Shown here: positions 1-8,637 of the stretch, one piece after another | How the letters are laid out: the number at the start of each line of letters is the position of its first letter | How positions within the stretch are numbered: the stretch's first letter is position 1 | Origin: Actinospineispora acaciae DSM 45401 | GTDB lineage: Bacteria > Actinomycetota > Actinomycetes > Mycobacteriales > Pseudonocardiaceae | Assembly (NCBI RefSeq): GCF_000620785.1 | Contig: NZ_JIAI01000001.1 | Location: forward strand, 1,426,001-1,490,000 | Reading direction: 5' to 3' | Length of the DNA: 64,000 nt | Position numbers and translations under genes: made by a program | The notes under the pieces: model-generated | Told to the model about the DNA's origin: nothing | Databases searched by the model: none | What the model saw: only the letters and a program-made list of their open reading frames with translations

Positions 1-259
1 CCTCGAGCAGCTCGCTGACCTTGAGCTTCGTCACCGTGTAGCCCCGGTGCGCGGCGTAGGTGAGGTGCCCCTCCCCCTCCAGGGTCTTGAGCGCCTCGCG
101 CACCGGCACCCGGCTCACCCCGAACTGCTCGGCCAGCAGCTCCTGCACGATCTGGGTGCCGGGCGGCAGCTCGCCCCGGATGATCATCGCGCGGATCTCG
201 GCGAGCACCGCCTGCTGCGCGGTCTGCGGCTTGGTGAAACGGGACAACGCCCTACTCAC
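1..259 (-). CDS. GntR-family regulator, N-terminal part (cut by window edge)
   Basis: This is the N-terminal 86 codons of a winged-helix repressor; the effector domain lies outside the window. The start is the GTG at 257-259, 5-6 bases after GGGAGG. The DNA-binding part reads AEIRAMIIRGELPPGTQI, then EQFGVSRVPVREALKTLEGEG and a wing HRGYTVTKL, the standard GntR helix-turn-helix. The VPVREAL form is typical of the FadR/FCD group. It faces the amidohydrolase at 355 and probably controls it and itself. Family assignment is firm; the ligand is unknown. Confidence 0.85.
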   Translation of the reverse strand, partial: MSRALSRFTKPQTAQQAVLAEIRAMIIRGELPPGTQIVQELLAEQFGVSRVPVREALKTLEGEGHLTYAAHRGYTVTKLKVSELLE

Positions 260-354
260 CCCATCCTCCCGAGAGTCCGAAAGCCCATGCGCTCGCCCCT
301 CCCCTTCACCGTGACGCTAGGCAAGCGGAGATTGGAGCCTGTATATGTTAGCCA
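260..354. promoter_or_regulatory. Divergent promoter region, possible leaderless start on the right
   Basis: This 95-base gap separates a GntR regulator from an amidohydrolase. There is no Shine-Dalgarno sequence before the ATG at 355. TATGTT at 344-349 sits where a -10 element would place transcription start at or next to that ATG, so a leaderless mRNA is plausible, as is common in actinobacteria. I could not find a convincing -35 or a clear GntR palindrome. Confidence 0.4.
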
Positions 355-1518
355 ATGTCGACAACCCTGATCACCGACATCGACGTACTCGTCACCGGCG
401 ACGCCGAAGGGACGGTGCACCGCGACACCACGCTGGTCATCGCCGACGGTGTGGTCGCCGGGATCGGAGCGGACTGTCCCGCGCCGGACCGGGTGATCTC
501 GGCCGGCGGCCTGAGCGTCATCCCCGGGCTGGTGGACGGGCACGTGCACCCCACGTTCGGGGAGTGGACGCCCGCGCAGAACGCCAGCGGCTGGGTGCGC
601 AACTACCTGCACGGCGGCACCACCACCATGGTCTCGGCCGGCGAGCTGCACGTGCCCGGCCTGCCCTTCGACGAGCTGAGCCCGGAGCTGGTGACCGGGC
701 TGGCGATCACCTCGCTGCGCACCACGGGGCGGGTGCGCCCGTCCGGGGTCAAGGCGCACTGCGGCACCGTGCTGCTCACCCCGGACATGACCGAGGGCCA
801 CTTCGACCGGCTCGCCGAGTACGGCGCCGGCCACGCCAAGTTCATCTTCTACGACTGGGACCGCCTGTCCTCCGGCGAGCCGCCCCGCTACGTCCGCTGG
901 GCGCACGAGCGTGGCATGACCGTCAAGATGCACTCCGGCGGGGTGTCCCGCTCCGGCTCCAGCCGGGTCGCCGGGTACGACCTGGTCGCGGCGGTCAGCC
1001 CGGACGTGGTCGCGCACATCTCCGGCGGCCCCATCCCGATGCCGGACGACGAGATCAGGCGGACCATCGACGAGCTGCCCGGGCACGTCGAGGTGTGCAG
1101 CTCGATGAACTACCGGGCGACCGCCGTCACCGTGGACCGGCTGACCGAGCGCGGCGAGCTGCACCGCCTGACGCTGGGCACCGACACCCCCGGCGGCACC
1201 GGCGTGATCCCGCGCGGCATGCTGCGCAACGTCTGCTACCTCGCCTCGATGTGCGGGATGGACCCGGCCGTCGCGGTCGCGGCCGCCACCGGCAACACCG
1301 CCCGTGCCCACCAGCTGGACGTCGGGGTGCTGGCCGAGGGACGCCCCGCCGACCTGCTCGTCCTCGGCCCGGTGACCGGCTCGCGGGCGGAGAACGTGCT
1401 CGACTGCTTCGCGCTCGGCGACCTGCCCGGCATCGCGGCGGTGTTCGTCGACGGGGAGCCGCTGGTGCTCGGCCGCAGCGAGCAGACGCCACCGCCGAGC
1501 AGGCGCCTCACGGCCTGA
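355..1518 (+). CDS. Enamidase-like metal-dependent amidohydrolase
   Basis: A 387-residue cytoplasmic amidohydrolase. The metal-site pattern is visible: H63 and H65 in DGHVHP, H193 in KMHSGG, H221 in AHISGG, and D277 in GTDTPGGTG. The GTDTPxGTG ending and overall length resemble enamidase, which opens the lactam ring in nicotinate fermentation, more than dihydroorotase or imidazolonepropionase. A small beta-sandwich formed from both termini is implied by the N-terminal TDIDVLVTGD and C-terminal RPADLLVLG strands. It is transcribed alone and divergent from a GntR regulator. A cyclic amide or lactam substrate is inference. The stop codon directly abuts that of the converging DedA gene. Confidence 0.75.
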   Translation: MSTTLITDIDVLVTGDAEGTVHRDTTLVIADGVVAGIGADCPAPDRVISAGGLSVIPGLVDGHVHPTFGEWTPAQNASGWVRNYLHGGTTTMVSAGELHVPGLPFDELSPELVTGLAITSLRTTGRVRPSGVKAHCGTVLLTPDMTEGHFDRLAEYGAGHAKFIFYDWDRLSSGEPPRYVRWAHERGMTVKMHSGGVSRSGSSRVAGYDLVAAVSPDVVAHISGGPIPMPDDEIRRTIDELPGHVEVCSSMNYRATAVTVDRLTERGELHRLTLGTDTPGGTGVIPRGMLRNVCYLASMCGMDPAVAVAAATGNTARAHQLDVGVLAEGRPADLLVLGPVTGSRAENVLDCFALGDLPGIAAVFVDGEPLVLGRSEQTPPPSRRLTA

Positions 1519-2133
1519 TCAGCTCGCCCGCACCAGCCGCCGCACCAGCGGCACCGCCGCACAGCAGACCAGCGCCACCGCCATCGCGATCAGCGTCACC
1601 CGCTGGTTCTCCCGGTACGAGACCCCCGCGACGACGCCCACCCCCGTGTACAGCAGCGACCAGACCACCGCGCCCACCGCCGACCAGGCCGCGAACCGCC
1701 GGTAGGGCATCCGCACCGTGCCCGCGACCAGCGGCGCCACCGCGTGCACCACCGAGACGAACCGCAGCGGCACCAGCACCGGGGCGCCCCGCCCGGCCAG
1801 GAAGCCCTCCGCCCGCACCCAGTGACCGTCCCCGACCCGTCGCCCCAACCGCCCGTGCCGCAGCCGAGGCCCGACCCGCCGTCCCAACAGGTACCCGCCG
1901 CTCTCCCCGACCAGCGCACCGACGATCGTCGCCGCCACCACCGCCGCGAACTGGCCAGGCCCCTGGACCGTCGAGCCGGCCAGCATCACCACCACGTCAC
2001 CCGGCACCAGCAGTCCGACCAGCGCCGTCGTCTCCATCACGATGAACAGCCCGGCGAACAGGCACAGCACCCACAGGTCCAGCCCGCTCAGCCAGCCGAG
2101 CGCCTCGCTCGTGACAGCCACCAGGTCGCCCAC
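1519..2133 (-). CDS. DedA-family membrane protein
   Basis: A 204-residue DedA (SNARE-associated Golgi protein family) integral membrane protein. The start is taken as the GTG at 2131-2133, which has GGAGG about 10 bases upstream. The longer reading frame to 2292 would add about 50 low-complexity residues and is rejected. The family signature region is recognisable: the early METTALVGLLVPGDVVVMLAG segment and the later LRFVSVVHAVAPLVAG stretch with conserved arginine, followed by two hydrophobic helices. DedA proteins are linked to undecaprenyl-phosphate or phospholipid flipping and membrane homeostasis. It follows carbamate kinase by 116 bases on the same strand; no functional link is evident. 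Confidence 0.8.
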   Translation of the reverse strand: MGDLVAVTSEALGWLSGLDLWVLCLFAGLFIVMETTALVGLLVPGDVVVMLAGSTVQGPGQFAAVVAATIVGALVGESGGYLLGRRVGPRLRHGRLGRRVGDGHWVRAEGFLAGRGAPVLVPLRFVSVVHAVAPLVAGTVRMPYRRFAAWSAVGAVVWSLLYTGVGVVAGVSYRENQRVTLIAMAVALVCCAAVPLVRRLVRAS

Positions 2134-2249
2134 AGATTCCCGCCTCCCCGCCACGTCCGCGGCGCCAAGACGAGCCTGACGGCCCCGGCCGCCCGCGAAG
2201 ACAGGGATGTCCCCGACCGCTGCCCTGATTCCACTCCCGGACCCGACCC

Positions 2250-3218
2250 CTAGCCCGTCGACGCGATCCGGGTCCCGCCGCCCCCGGCCCACGCCTGCGC
2301 CATCGTCGCCGGGGACGTGACCAGCACCTCGCGGCCGCCCGCGTCCAGGAAACCCAGCGCGGCCTCGATCTTCGGCCCCATGCTCCCGGCCGGGAACTCG
2401 CCGTCGGCCAGGTGCCGGCGGGCCTGCGCCGCGTCCAACCGGTCCAGGAACCGCTGGTCGGGGTGGCCGAACCGGACCGCGATGCGATCGACCCCGGTGG
2501 CGATGACCAGGACCTCGGCGTCCACCGCGGTGCCCAGCAGGGCGGACGCGAAGTCCTTGTCGATCACCGCCTCGACGCCGCGATAGCGACCGTCCGCCTC
2601 CTCCACGACCGGGATGCCCCCGCCGCCGGCGGCGATCACGACGTGCCCGGCGTCGAGGAGGTCACGAACCGCGTGCTGCTCCAGGAACCGGCGCGGGCGC
2701 GGCGAGGGCACCACCCGGCGCCAGCCCCGCCCGGAGTCCTCCACGATCGTCCACCGGTGTTCGTGGGCCAGGCGCCGCGCGTCCGCCGCCGAGTAGAACG
2801 AGCCGATCGGCTTGGACGGCCGTCCGAACGCCGGGTCGTCGCCGTCGACGACGGTGTGCGTCAGCACGGCGGCCACCTGCCCGGGAACGCCGCGCGCCCG
2901 CAGCTCGCCGGCGAGCGTGGACCCGAGGATGTAGCCGATGCTGCCCTGCGAGTCGGCCACGCACATGTCCAGCCCGAGATGCGGCAGCTCGGGCGCGAGG
3001 TCGGCGACCAGGTCCGAGCGCCGTTTGATGAAGCCGACCTGCGGGCCGTTGCCGTGGGTCACGACCAGCCGCCACCCCGACTCGACCAGCTCGCACAGGC
3101 CCGAGGCGATCCGGCGGGCGGCCTCGAACTGCTCGGCGATCGTGGCGGTGGGGCCTCCGTCGAGGAGCGCGTTCCCGCCGATCGCGACCACTGCCGTGGG
3201 GCTGTTCACTTGCGTCAC
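2250..3218 (-). CDS. arcC: Carbamate kinase
   Basis: A 322-residue amino-acid-kinase-fold enzyme that converts carbamoyl phosphate and ADP to ATP and carbamate. Diagnostic motifs are VVAIGGNALL near residue 10, VTHGNGPQVGFIKRRSD near residue 55, and AGGGGIPVVEE mid-protein. The length is normal for ArcC. The start is the GTG at 3216-3218, which lies inside a 10-base repeat shared with the other end of the intergenic region. It diverges from pucR. Carbamate kinase is the usual last step of oxalurate or carbamoyl-ureide fermentation and sits near FdrA-type genes, as it does here, so it probably harvests energy from the 4899-10444 operon. Confidence 0.92.
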   Translation of the reverse strand: MTQVNSPTAVVAIGGNALLDGGPTATIAEQFEAARRIASGLCELVESGWRLVVTHGNGPQVGFIKRRSDLVADLAPELPHLGLDMCVADSQGSIGYILGSTLAGELRARGVPGQVAAVLTHTVVDGDDPAFGRPSKPIGSFYSAADARRLAHEHRWTIVEDSGRGWRRVVPSPRPRRFLEQHAVRDLLDAGHVVIAAGGGGIPVVEEADGRYRGVEAVIDKDFASALLGTAVDAEVLVIATGVDRIAVRFGHPDQRFLDRLDAAQARRHLADGEFPAGSMGPKIEAALGFLDAGGREVLVTSPATMAQAWAGGGGTRIASTG

Positions 3219-3311
3219 GCTAAGCGCGCCGTCGGCGTCCGGTCACTGGCTTCGCGGGCCGAAGGCCTCGCCGTTTCGTTGGCAGCCGGTGCCATGGTCG
3301 ATTAGCGTGAC
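3214..3311. promoter_or_regulatory. Divergent arcC/pucR control region bounded by a 10-bp inverted repeat
   Basis: GTCACGCTAA at 3214-3223 and its exact reverse complement TTAGCGTGAC at 3302-3311 bound the intergenic region. Read toward each gene, both copies are TTAGCGTGAC. The left copy contains the GTG start of carbamate kinase; the right copy is about 110 bases before the assigned pucR start. They could be PucR-type operators or shared core-promoter parts. Confidence 0.45.
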
Positions 3312-3421
3312 CCACGGCACAGTGTTCTTCTTCAGAGGCTTGTTCACCAATCGCCTCCGGCGATCACACCGCCTGGTCCAGCCGCTCGGACGAGCCTCCG
3401 GCCCGCCCTCGCGCCAGGAGT

Positions 3422-5074
3422 GTGAACAACCCTCAGGGAAACGTGGTGAACAGCGTGGTGTACCACTCGGAGGCCATCGGGATCACGGTGGCCGAGGCGT
3501 TGACGCTTCCCTGCCTGACGAACGCCCGGCTGATCGCGGGCCACAACGGCGCGCACCGGTGGATTCGGGTTGTCAACATCATGGAGGTCCCGGACATCAC
3601 CCGGTGGATGCGCGGCGGTGAGTTCCTGCTGACCACCGGCTACCCGATCCGGACCGATTCCGAGGCGCTCACCCAACTGGTTCCGGAACTGTCCCGACAC
3701 GGCCTCGCCGCGCTCGGGATCCGCATCGGCCCCTATTTGAAGGAATCGCCACCGGAGATGTTGGCCGCCGCCGACCGGCTCAACTTTCCGGTGGTCGAAA
3801 TTCCCGGCGATGTCACCTTCAACGACATCCTCGCCGAGGTGTTGGGCACGATTCTCAACCGGCAGGCCGTCGAGCTGGAACGCTCGGAGGTGATCCACCG
3901 GAAGTTCACCTCGGTCGCGCTGAAGGGCGGTTCGCAGCGGGAGCTGATCGCGGCACTGGCCAAGCTGATCGGCCTGCCCTCGGCGCTGCTGGACGCGCAG
4001 GGGCGCACGGTGGTGTCCTCGGGCTCGCCGCCCGGGGAGGACTGCCCCGCCGAGACCTGCCCGATCATGGCCGGCGGGACGCTGCACGGGCACATCGCGG
4101 TGTGGACCTATGGCGCCGAGCTGGCGCCCCATCAGCTGACGGCCATGGAGCACGCCGCGACCGTCGCGGCGATGGCGGTCGCGCAGGAGCGGGCGGTGGT
4201 CAGCCGCGAGCGGCGGCACAGCACGTTGCTGCTGATGGAGCTGGTGTCCGGCCGGGCGGTGGATCGGGAGGAGATGTTGCGCCGGGTCACCGCCATGCGG
4301 TGGAACCTGGACGCCCCGCGCGCGGCGATGCTGGTCGAGCTGAGCGGGCCGGAGGGGGTGCTCCGCATCGCCGAGCAGCCGCTCGAGGACAGGCTGATGC
4401 GGGCCGCGCGGACCGCCGCCGGCGCGGACACCATCGTGTGGGGGCTCGAACGCGCGCTTGCGCTGCTGGTGGGGCCGGGGCGCTCGCTGGCCCAGGTCTG
4501 CCAGGCGGTGCACGACCGTCTCCAGCGCCTGTGCCCGGAGGCGAACGTTCGGATCGGGTGCGGGCGGGTGTACGCGGACTTCACCGACCTGCATCGCAGC
4601 TACCAGCAGGCGGGCGAGGCGCTCGCCCTCGGCAGGGAGCTGCACGCGGACGGCTTCGTGCTGCGCCACGACGAGCTGGGGGTGTACCGGCTGCTGTACC
4701 AGCTGCCGCAGGCGGAGCTTCGGCGGCACGTGGACGAGGCGCTGGGTCCGCTGATCGAGTACGACGGCGCGCACAAGGGCAGCCTGCTGCGGACCCTGGA
4801 GTGCTACCTGCGCCACGACCGCAACGGGGTCGCCACGGCGGCCGAGCTGAGGGTGCACTACAACACGCTGCGCTACCGGCTGGGGCAGATCGAGCGGCTC
4901 ACCGGCGAGATCGAGCACCACCCGATGAGCCGGCTCCAACTGGAGATCGCCGTGCACGCGCATCGGCTGGTGGCCGGGGCGACTGCGCGGCCGCGAGAGC
5001 CAGCGCCACGCCCCGCGCGAGATCGCCGCCGGAATGGTGCCCGACCGCGAGCAGCGAGGCCAGCGGCGCCCTGA
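3422..5074 (+). CDS. PucR-family transcriptional regulator
   Basis: About 550 residues in the normal PucR layout: an N-terminal PucR domain (GITVAEALTLPCLTNARLIAG, then RWIRVVNIMEVPDITRWM), a middle GAF-like/GGDEF-like segment, and a C-terminal helix-turn-helix reading VHYNTLRYRLGQIERLTG. Family members control purine, ureide and related nitrogen catabolism. The start is uncertain: the GTG at 3422 follows AGGAG too closely, and GTGs at 3443-3458 are alternatives. The conserved part ends near base 4970. The remaining tail of about 35 residues is Arg/Pro/Ala-rich and lies entirely over the 3' end of the converging DUF2877 gene. It probably regulates carbamate kinase and the opposing fdrA operon. 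Confidence 0.85.
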   Translation: MNNPQGNVVNSVVYHSEAIGITVAEALTLPCLTNARLIAGHNGAHRWIRVVNIMEVPDITRWMRGGEFLLTTGYPIRTDSEALTQLVPELSRHGLAALGIRIGPYLKESPPEMLAAADRLNFPVVEIPGDVTFNDILAEVLGTILNRQAVELERSEVIHRKFTSVALKGGSQRELIAALAKLIGLPSALLDAQGRTVVSSGSPPGEDCPAETCPIMAGGTLHGHIAVWTYGAELAPHQLTAMEHAATVAAMAVAQERAVVSRERRHSTLLLMELVSGRAVDREEMLRRVTAMRWNLDAPRAAMLVELSGPEGVLRIAEQPLEDRLMRAARTAAGADTIVWGLERALALLVGPGRSLAQVCQAVHDRLQRLCPEANVRIGCGRVYADFTDLHRSYQQAGEALALGRELHADGFVLRHDELGVYRLLYQLPQAELRRHVDEALGPLIEYDGAHKGSLLRTLECYLRHDRNGVATAAELRVHYNTLRYRLGQIERLTGEIEHHPMSRLQLEIAVHAHRLVAGATARPREPAPRPARDRRRNGARPRAARPAAP

Positions 5075-5744
5075 GCGAGAGGTGCGAACCGAGCGCGTCG
5101 ATCAGGTCGGCGAGCTGTGGGATGCACAGGCCTTGCGCCGCGTACCTGAGCAGCTCGGCGGAGACCAGCGGGGTGCGGCGGTCGGCATGGGCGATCGCGC
5201 GCTCGACGCCCGTCGCGGTGTCGCCGAGGGCGCGGACGGTCACGAGCGCGCCGGCCAGCAGGTCGTCCCCGGACGGGGTCAGGCCCGGGCCCAGGCCGAG
5301 CAGGGAGAAGGCGGCGGCCTCGGCGGCCGTGTCGTCGCCGGTGGCGAGCGCGGACCGCAGCTCTCGGGCCGGCGCGGCGAGGTGCGGCGCGGCGACCAGC
5401 GAGGCCAGTTCCTCGGCGCGCGCCACCGCGGCGTCGGGAAGTCGCGGCCGGGGCGGGGACCAGCGCCGCGCGCACTCGACGACCAGGCCGCCGACGCGCA
5501 CCGTCCCGGCGCCCACCGTCGCCTTGGCACCCGCCTGGAGGCCGCACGGGAGGGCAGCTCCCGGCAGGATCACGGCGTTCGGCACGCGCACCGCGTCACG
5601 GGTCACCAGCGCCACCACGTTGGGACGCGGACCGCCCGCCCGCAGGTACACGGCGGACCCGAGGACGCCGACCACCCGCGCCGGACGCTCCACGCCGTCG
5701 ACCAGCGGCGCCAGCACCGAGCTGGCCACCGCGCTCACCGTCAC
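4899..5744 (-). CDS. DUF2877 protein (AllH/YlbF-like, oxamate carbamoyltransferase component)
   Basis: A 281-residue soluble protein starting at the GTG at 5742-5744, which overlaps the stop of the DUF1116 gene (GTGA). Family features are LGLGPGLTPSGDDLLAG mid-protein and GHHSGGDLARGVALAL near the C-terminus, with S/GxD-type polar residues in glycine loops. In E. coli the homologous genes lie in the allantoin region beside fdrA, and the AllF/G/H trio has been reported to form oxamate carbamoyltransferase. The last 30 residues or so are low-complexity and overlap the end of pucR by 176 bases on the other strand. The family is firm; the reaction is inferred from neighbours. Confidence 0.8.
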   Translation of the reverse strand: MTVSAVASSVLAPLVDGVERPARVVGVLGSAVYLRAGGPRPNVVALVTRDAVRVPNAVILPGAALPCGLQAGAKATVGAGTVRVGGLVVECARRWSPPRPRLPDAAVARAEELASLVAAPHLAAPARELRSALATGDDTAAEAAAFSLLGLGPGLTPSGDDLLAGALVTVRALGDTATGVERAIAHADRRTPLVSAELLRYAAQGLCIPQLADLIDALGSHLSLRAPLASLLAVGHHSGGDLARGVALALAAAQSPRPPADARARRSPVGAGSSGGARSRR

Positions 5745-7159
5745 GGCCCGTACCGAGGAACGGGGAACGCGCGCAGCGCCTTGACGAAGCACTCCAGCGG
5801 CGCGTGCGTGATCCCGGCGCCGATCTGGCCGATCCCCGGCTCGCGGTGCGAGATCCCGGTGGTGATCACCGGTTCCAGGCTGGCGTCCAGCACGGCGCGC
5901 ACGTCGATGCCGACCGGGCTGCCCGCGAAGTCGAGCGTCGGCAGCTGCAGCTCGCGGTGCCGGCCGACCGTGATCGTGGCCATCTCCTCGGTGGCCCGCC
6001 GGGCGTCCGCCGTGGTCCCGCCGACGAACCCGACGATCGCCGGCGCGGCCGCGAGCGAGAACCCGCCGAGGCCGTGCACCTCGGTGATCGCGCTGTCGCC
6101 GATGTCGGGGTTCGCGTCGGCGGGGCCGTACCCGGGGAAGTACAGGCCGTCCACGTCGGCCGCCGGCGCGGTGAACCACTCGTCGCCGGTCCCGCTGACC
6201 CGGATGCCGACGTCGACGCCGTTGCGCGCGAACGCGGTCACCACCGTCGAGTGCGCGACGCCGTGGCCGGCCATGGTGGCGAGCTTGCTGGCCGCCATGG
6301 AGAAGTTCAGGAACCAGTAGTTGTTGTCGGCGAGGAACTCCAGCGCCTCGATGCCGCCCAGCTCCCGGTGGCGGGCCAGCGCGGGCGCGAGCAGCCGCAC
6401 CAACAGCGCGCTGGCCGCCACGTTGCGGCTGTGGCACTCGTCGCCCATCTGCAGCGCCTGCGCGATCACCGTCTTGAGGTTGACCGGCTCGGGCATGGAC
6501 CGGATCGCCGCGCGCAGGCTCGGACCCAGCCGCTCGCCCATCCAGGTCAGGCGCCGCATGACGTCCTCGCCCAGCGCGCCGTAGCGCAGGCAACGACCCT
6601 GGCCCTCGTTGAGGGTCGAGTACGCGCGGCGGCCGGTCCGCGCGTCCTGCACCACCAGCAGCGGCATCGAGGCGGAGATGATGCCGGCCATCGGCCCGAC
6701 CGCGTCGTGGTGGTGACACGGGGCGAACTTGATCTCCCCGGAGTCGGCCAGCCGCTCGGCCGCCGACGGGGTGTCGGCCCAGCCCTCCAGCATCGCCGCG
6801 CCCGCCACCGCGGCACGCATCGGGCCGCACATGCGTTCCCACTCGATCGGCGGGCCCGCGTGCAGCAGTAGCCGGGCCTCCCCCAGCTCGGGCAGCACCT
6901 CCCGGGCGGGGCGGACGTCCACCAGCAGCGGCTGGGTGTCCAGGATGCGGTTGACGGCCTCCTCGTTGGCGGACTCGACCAGCGGATGGGCGGTCAGGTT
7001 CGCGAGCGTGAGGCCCAGCTCGCGGTCGCCGCCGGCCGGGGGCCGCCAGTCGACGCTCGTCACCTCGGCACCCGCCGCCTCCAGCGGCCGGGCGAACTCC
7101 TCGACGCCGACGTTGACCGCTCGCAGCGGCCGGTCGAACAGCTGCTTCGGCGCGGTCAT
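5741..7159 (-). CDS. DUF1116 protein (AllG/YlbE-like)
   Basis: A 472-residue soluble protein matching the DUF1116/YlbE family. It opens with the typical VNVGVEEFARPLEAAGAEV. The central region is rich in histidine (KFAPCHHHDAVGPMAGI, residues about 140-155), followed by NEGQGRCLRYGALG and NVAASALL. It overlaps fdrA by ATGA at 7156-7159 and DUF2877 by GTGA, so three subunits are translationally coupled in the AllF-AllG-AllH order. That order strongly suggests one enzyme complex. The proposed role is a subunit that transfers a carbamoyl group between a ureido acid and phosphate. Confidence 0.85.
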   Translation of the reverse strand: MTAPKQLFDRPLRAVNVGVEEFARPLEAAGAEVTSVDWRPPAGGDRELGLTLANLTAHPLVESANEEAVNRILDTQPLLVDVRPAREVLPELGEARLLLHAGPPIEWERMCGPMRAAVAGAAMLEGWADTPSAAERLADSGEIKFAPCHHHDAVGPMAGIISASMPLLVVQDARTGRRAYSTLNEGQGRCLRYGALGEDVMRRLTWMGERLGPSLRAAIRSMPEPVNLKTVIAQALQMGDECHSRNVAASALLVRLLAPALARHRELGGIEALEFLADNNYWFLNFSMAASKLATMAGHGVAHSTVVTAFARNGVDVGIRVSGTGDEWFTAPAADVDGLYFPGYGPADANPDIGDSAITEVHGLGGFSLAAAPAIVGFVGGTTADARRATEEMATITVGRHRELQLPTLDFAGSPVGIDVRAVLDASLEPVITTGISHREPGIGQIGAGITHAPLECFVKALRAFPVPRYGP

Positions 7160-8637
7160 CGGGTGAGCACCTCTCCGGCGAGAAGGGCGGCGTCCGAGCT
7201 GTTGGACGCGATGATCGCGCCGGCCTCGGCCATCGTGCGGCGTTGCGCGGCGAGGCCCTGCGGGTCGTCCTCGGTGCCCACCACGAACGCGATCACCACC
7301 GGCGATCCCGGTGCGCCGGCGATCGCGGGGGCCAGGGCGCCGGCGGGGTCCGGGCCGGCGCCGTGCCCGAGGACGATGTCCAGCAGGATCACGCCGGTCT
7401 CGGGGTCGTTCAGTGCGGCGCGCAGGAGTTCGAGCCGGGTGGTGGGGTCGATCATCGGGTGCGGGCGGCCGACGGTGAACCGATCGTCGCCGAGGTCCAG
7501 CACGGTGTGCCGGGCGGGCAGCCGGGGCGGGGACTCCACGGAATGCGCGATCTCCCCCAGCGCGGGCTTGAGCAGGATCCGGGCCTCGTACGCGAACGTG
7601 CCGCCCGCGTAGAGGCCCCGCAGCAGGCGCCGGCCGCCGCCGAGCCGGCCCGCCAGCTCCGCCGCCGTGGGCCGGGCCGGCGCGGGCGGCATCGCGCCGC
7701 CGCTCGCGCGCAGGATGGCCGCCGCCGTGGCCTCCAGGGTGGGTGCGAGCCGCACCGAGTCCGACGGCGACTCCAGGTCGGTGCCCAGGAAGTTGACCAC
7801 GACCGGCTTGCCGATGCCGGCGGCCTGCGCGAGCACCTTCTCCGCGACCGGCGTCGCCGGCGGCTTGGCGACGATGCCGATGATCCGGGTGGCCGGATCG
7901 TCGGCGAGCGCGGCCAGTGCGGCCAGCGTCGAGATCCCGCCCACCTCCTCGGACAGGTCGCGTCCGCCCACGCCGATGACCTGGCTGACGCCCGCGCCGC
8001 CCGCGTCGAGCAGCGCGCTGACCTGCTGCAGCCCGGTCCCCGAGGCGCCGACCAGCCCCACCTCGCCGCGCCGCAGGCGGTTGGCGAAGCCCAGCGGCAC
8101 GCCGTTCACCACCGCCGTCCCGCAGTCCGGACCCATCACCAGCAGGTCGCGCCGCTGCGCCTCCTGCTTGAGCAGCACCTCGTCCTCGACGGGCACGTTG
8201 TCGCTGAACAGGAACACGTGCAGGCCGCCGCGCAGCGCCTTGAGCGCCTCGGCCGTCGCGTACCGGCCGGGTGTGGAGATCATCGCGAGGTTCGCTCCGG
8301 CGGCCGCTCGGGCCACCGTCCTCGGCCGGAGCGGCGCCGTGTCACCGGGCGGCCTCGGCCCACTCCGGAAAGCCTCCTCGGCGAGCGCGAGCGCCGGCTC
8401 CAGCGCGGCCTCCTCCCCCTCGACCGCGATCACCAGGTCGTTCGGGCCGGCATCCCGCGCGTCGTCGCCCAGCAGGTTCGCGGTCGCCAGCACCTGCTTG
8501 TTCGCCTCGGTCGCCATCACCAGGCTGGCCGTCCGGATGCCGGGGTGGGCGCCGACCTCGGCGGCCACCCGCATCAGGAACACCGAGTCGAAGTACGAGT
8601 TCGGACGGGTCACGGTACGGACTGACAAAGCACTCAC
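7156..8637 (-). CDS. fdrA: FdrA / AllF-like acyl-CoA-synthetase-fold protein
   Basis: A 493-residue FdrA-family protein related to the succinyl-CoA synthetase alpha/beta fold. N-terminal TRPNSYFDSVFLMRVAAEV is diagnostic. Later segments include MGPDCGTAVVNGVPLGFAN and GLVGASGTGLQQVSALLD, the CoA-ligase-like nucleotide loops, and ILLDIVLGHGAGPDP. The start is the GTG at 8635-8637, overlapping the stop of the DUF1097 gene. FdrA is the AllF partner of the DUF1116 and DUF2877 proteins encoded directly downstream. Known family role: carbamoyl transfer in oxalurate/oxamate metabolism; the substrate here is not proven. Confidence 0.88.
   Translation of the reverse strand: MSALSVRTVTRPNSYFDSVFLMRVAAEVGAHPGIRTASLVMATEANKQVLATANLLGDDARDAGPNDLVIAVEGEEAALEPALALAEEAFRSGPRPPGDTAPLRPRTVARAAAGANLAMISTPGRYATAEALKALRGGLHVFLFSDNVPVEDEVLLKQEAQRRDLLVMGPDCGTAVVNGVPLGFANRLRRGEVGLVGASGTGLQQVSALLDAGGAGVSQVIGVGGRDLSEEVGGISTLAALAALADDPATRIIGIVAKPPATPVAEKVLAQAAGIGKPVVVNFLGTDLESPSDSVRLAPTLEATAAAILRASGGAMPPAPARPTAAELAGRLGGGRRLLRGLYAGGTFAYEARILLKPALGEIAHSVESPPRLPARHTVLDLGDDRFTVGRPHPMIDPTTRLELLRAALNDPETGVILLDIVLGHGAGPDPAGALAPAIAGAPGSPVVIAFVVGTEDDPQGLAAQRRTMAEAGAIIASNSSDAALLAGEVLTR

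Noticed and set aside
3344..4963. A 539-codon open frame on the - strand
   Set aside because: It is the shadow of pucR; composition is Arg/His/Gln/Pro-rich without any motif.
4899..6842. A 647-codon fusion of a frame covering DUF1116 and DUF2877
   Set aside because: The upstream part is an out-of-frame reading of the DUF1116 gene. The GTGA at 5741-5744 gives a proper start.
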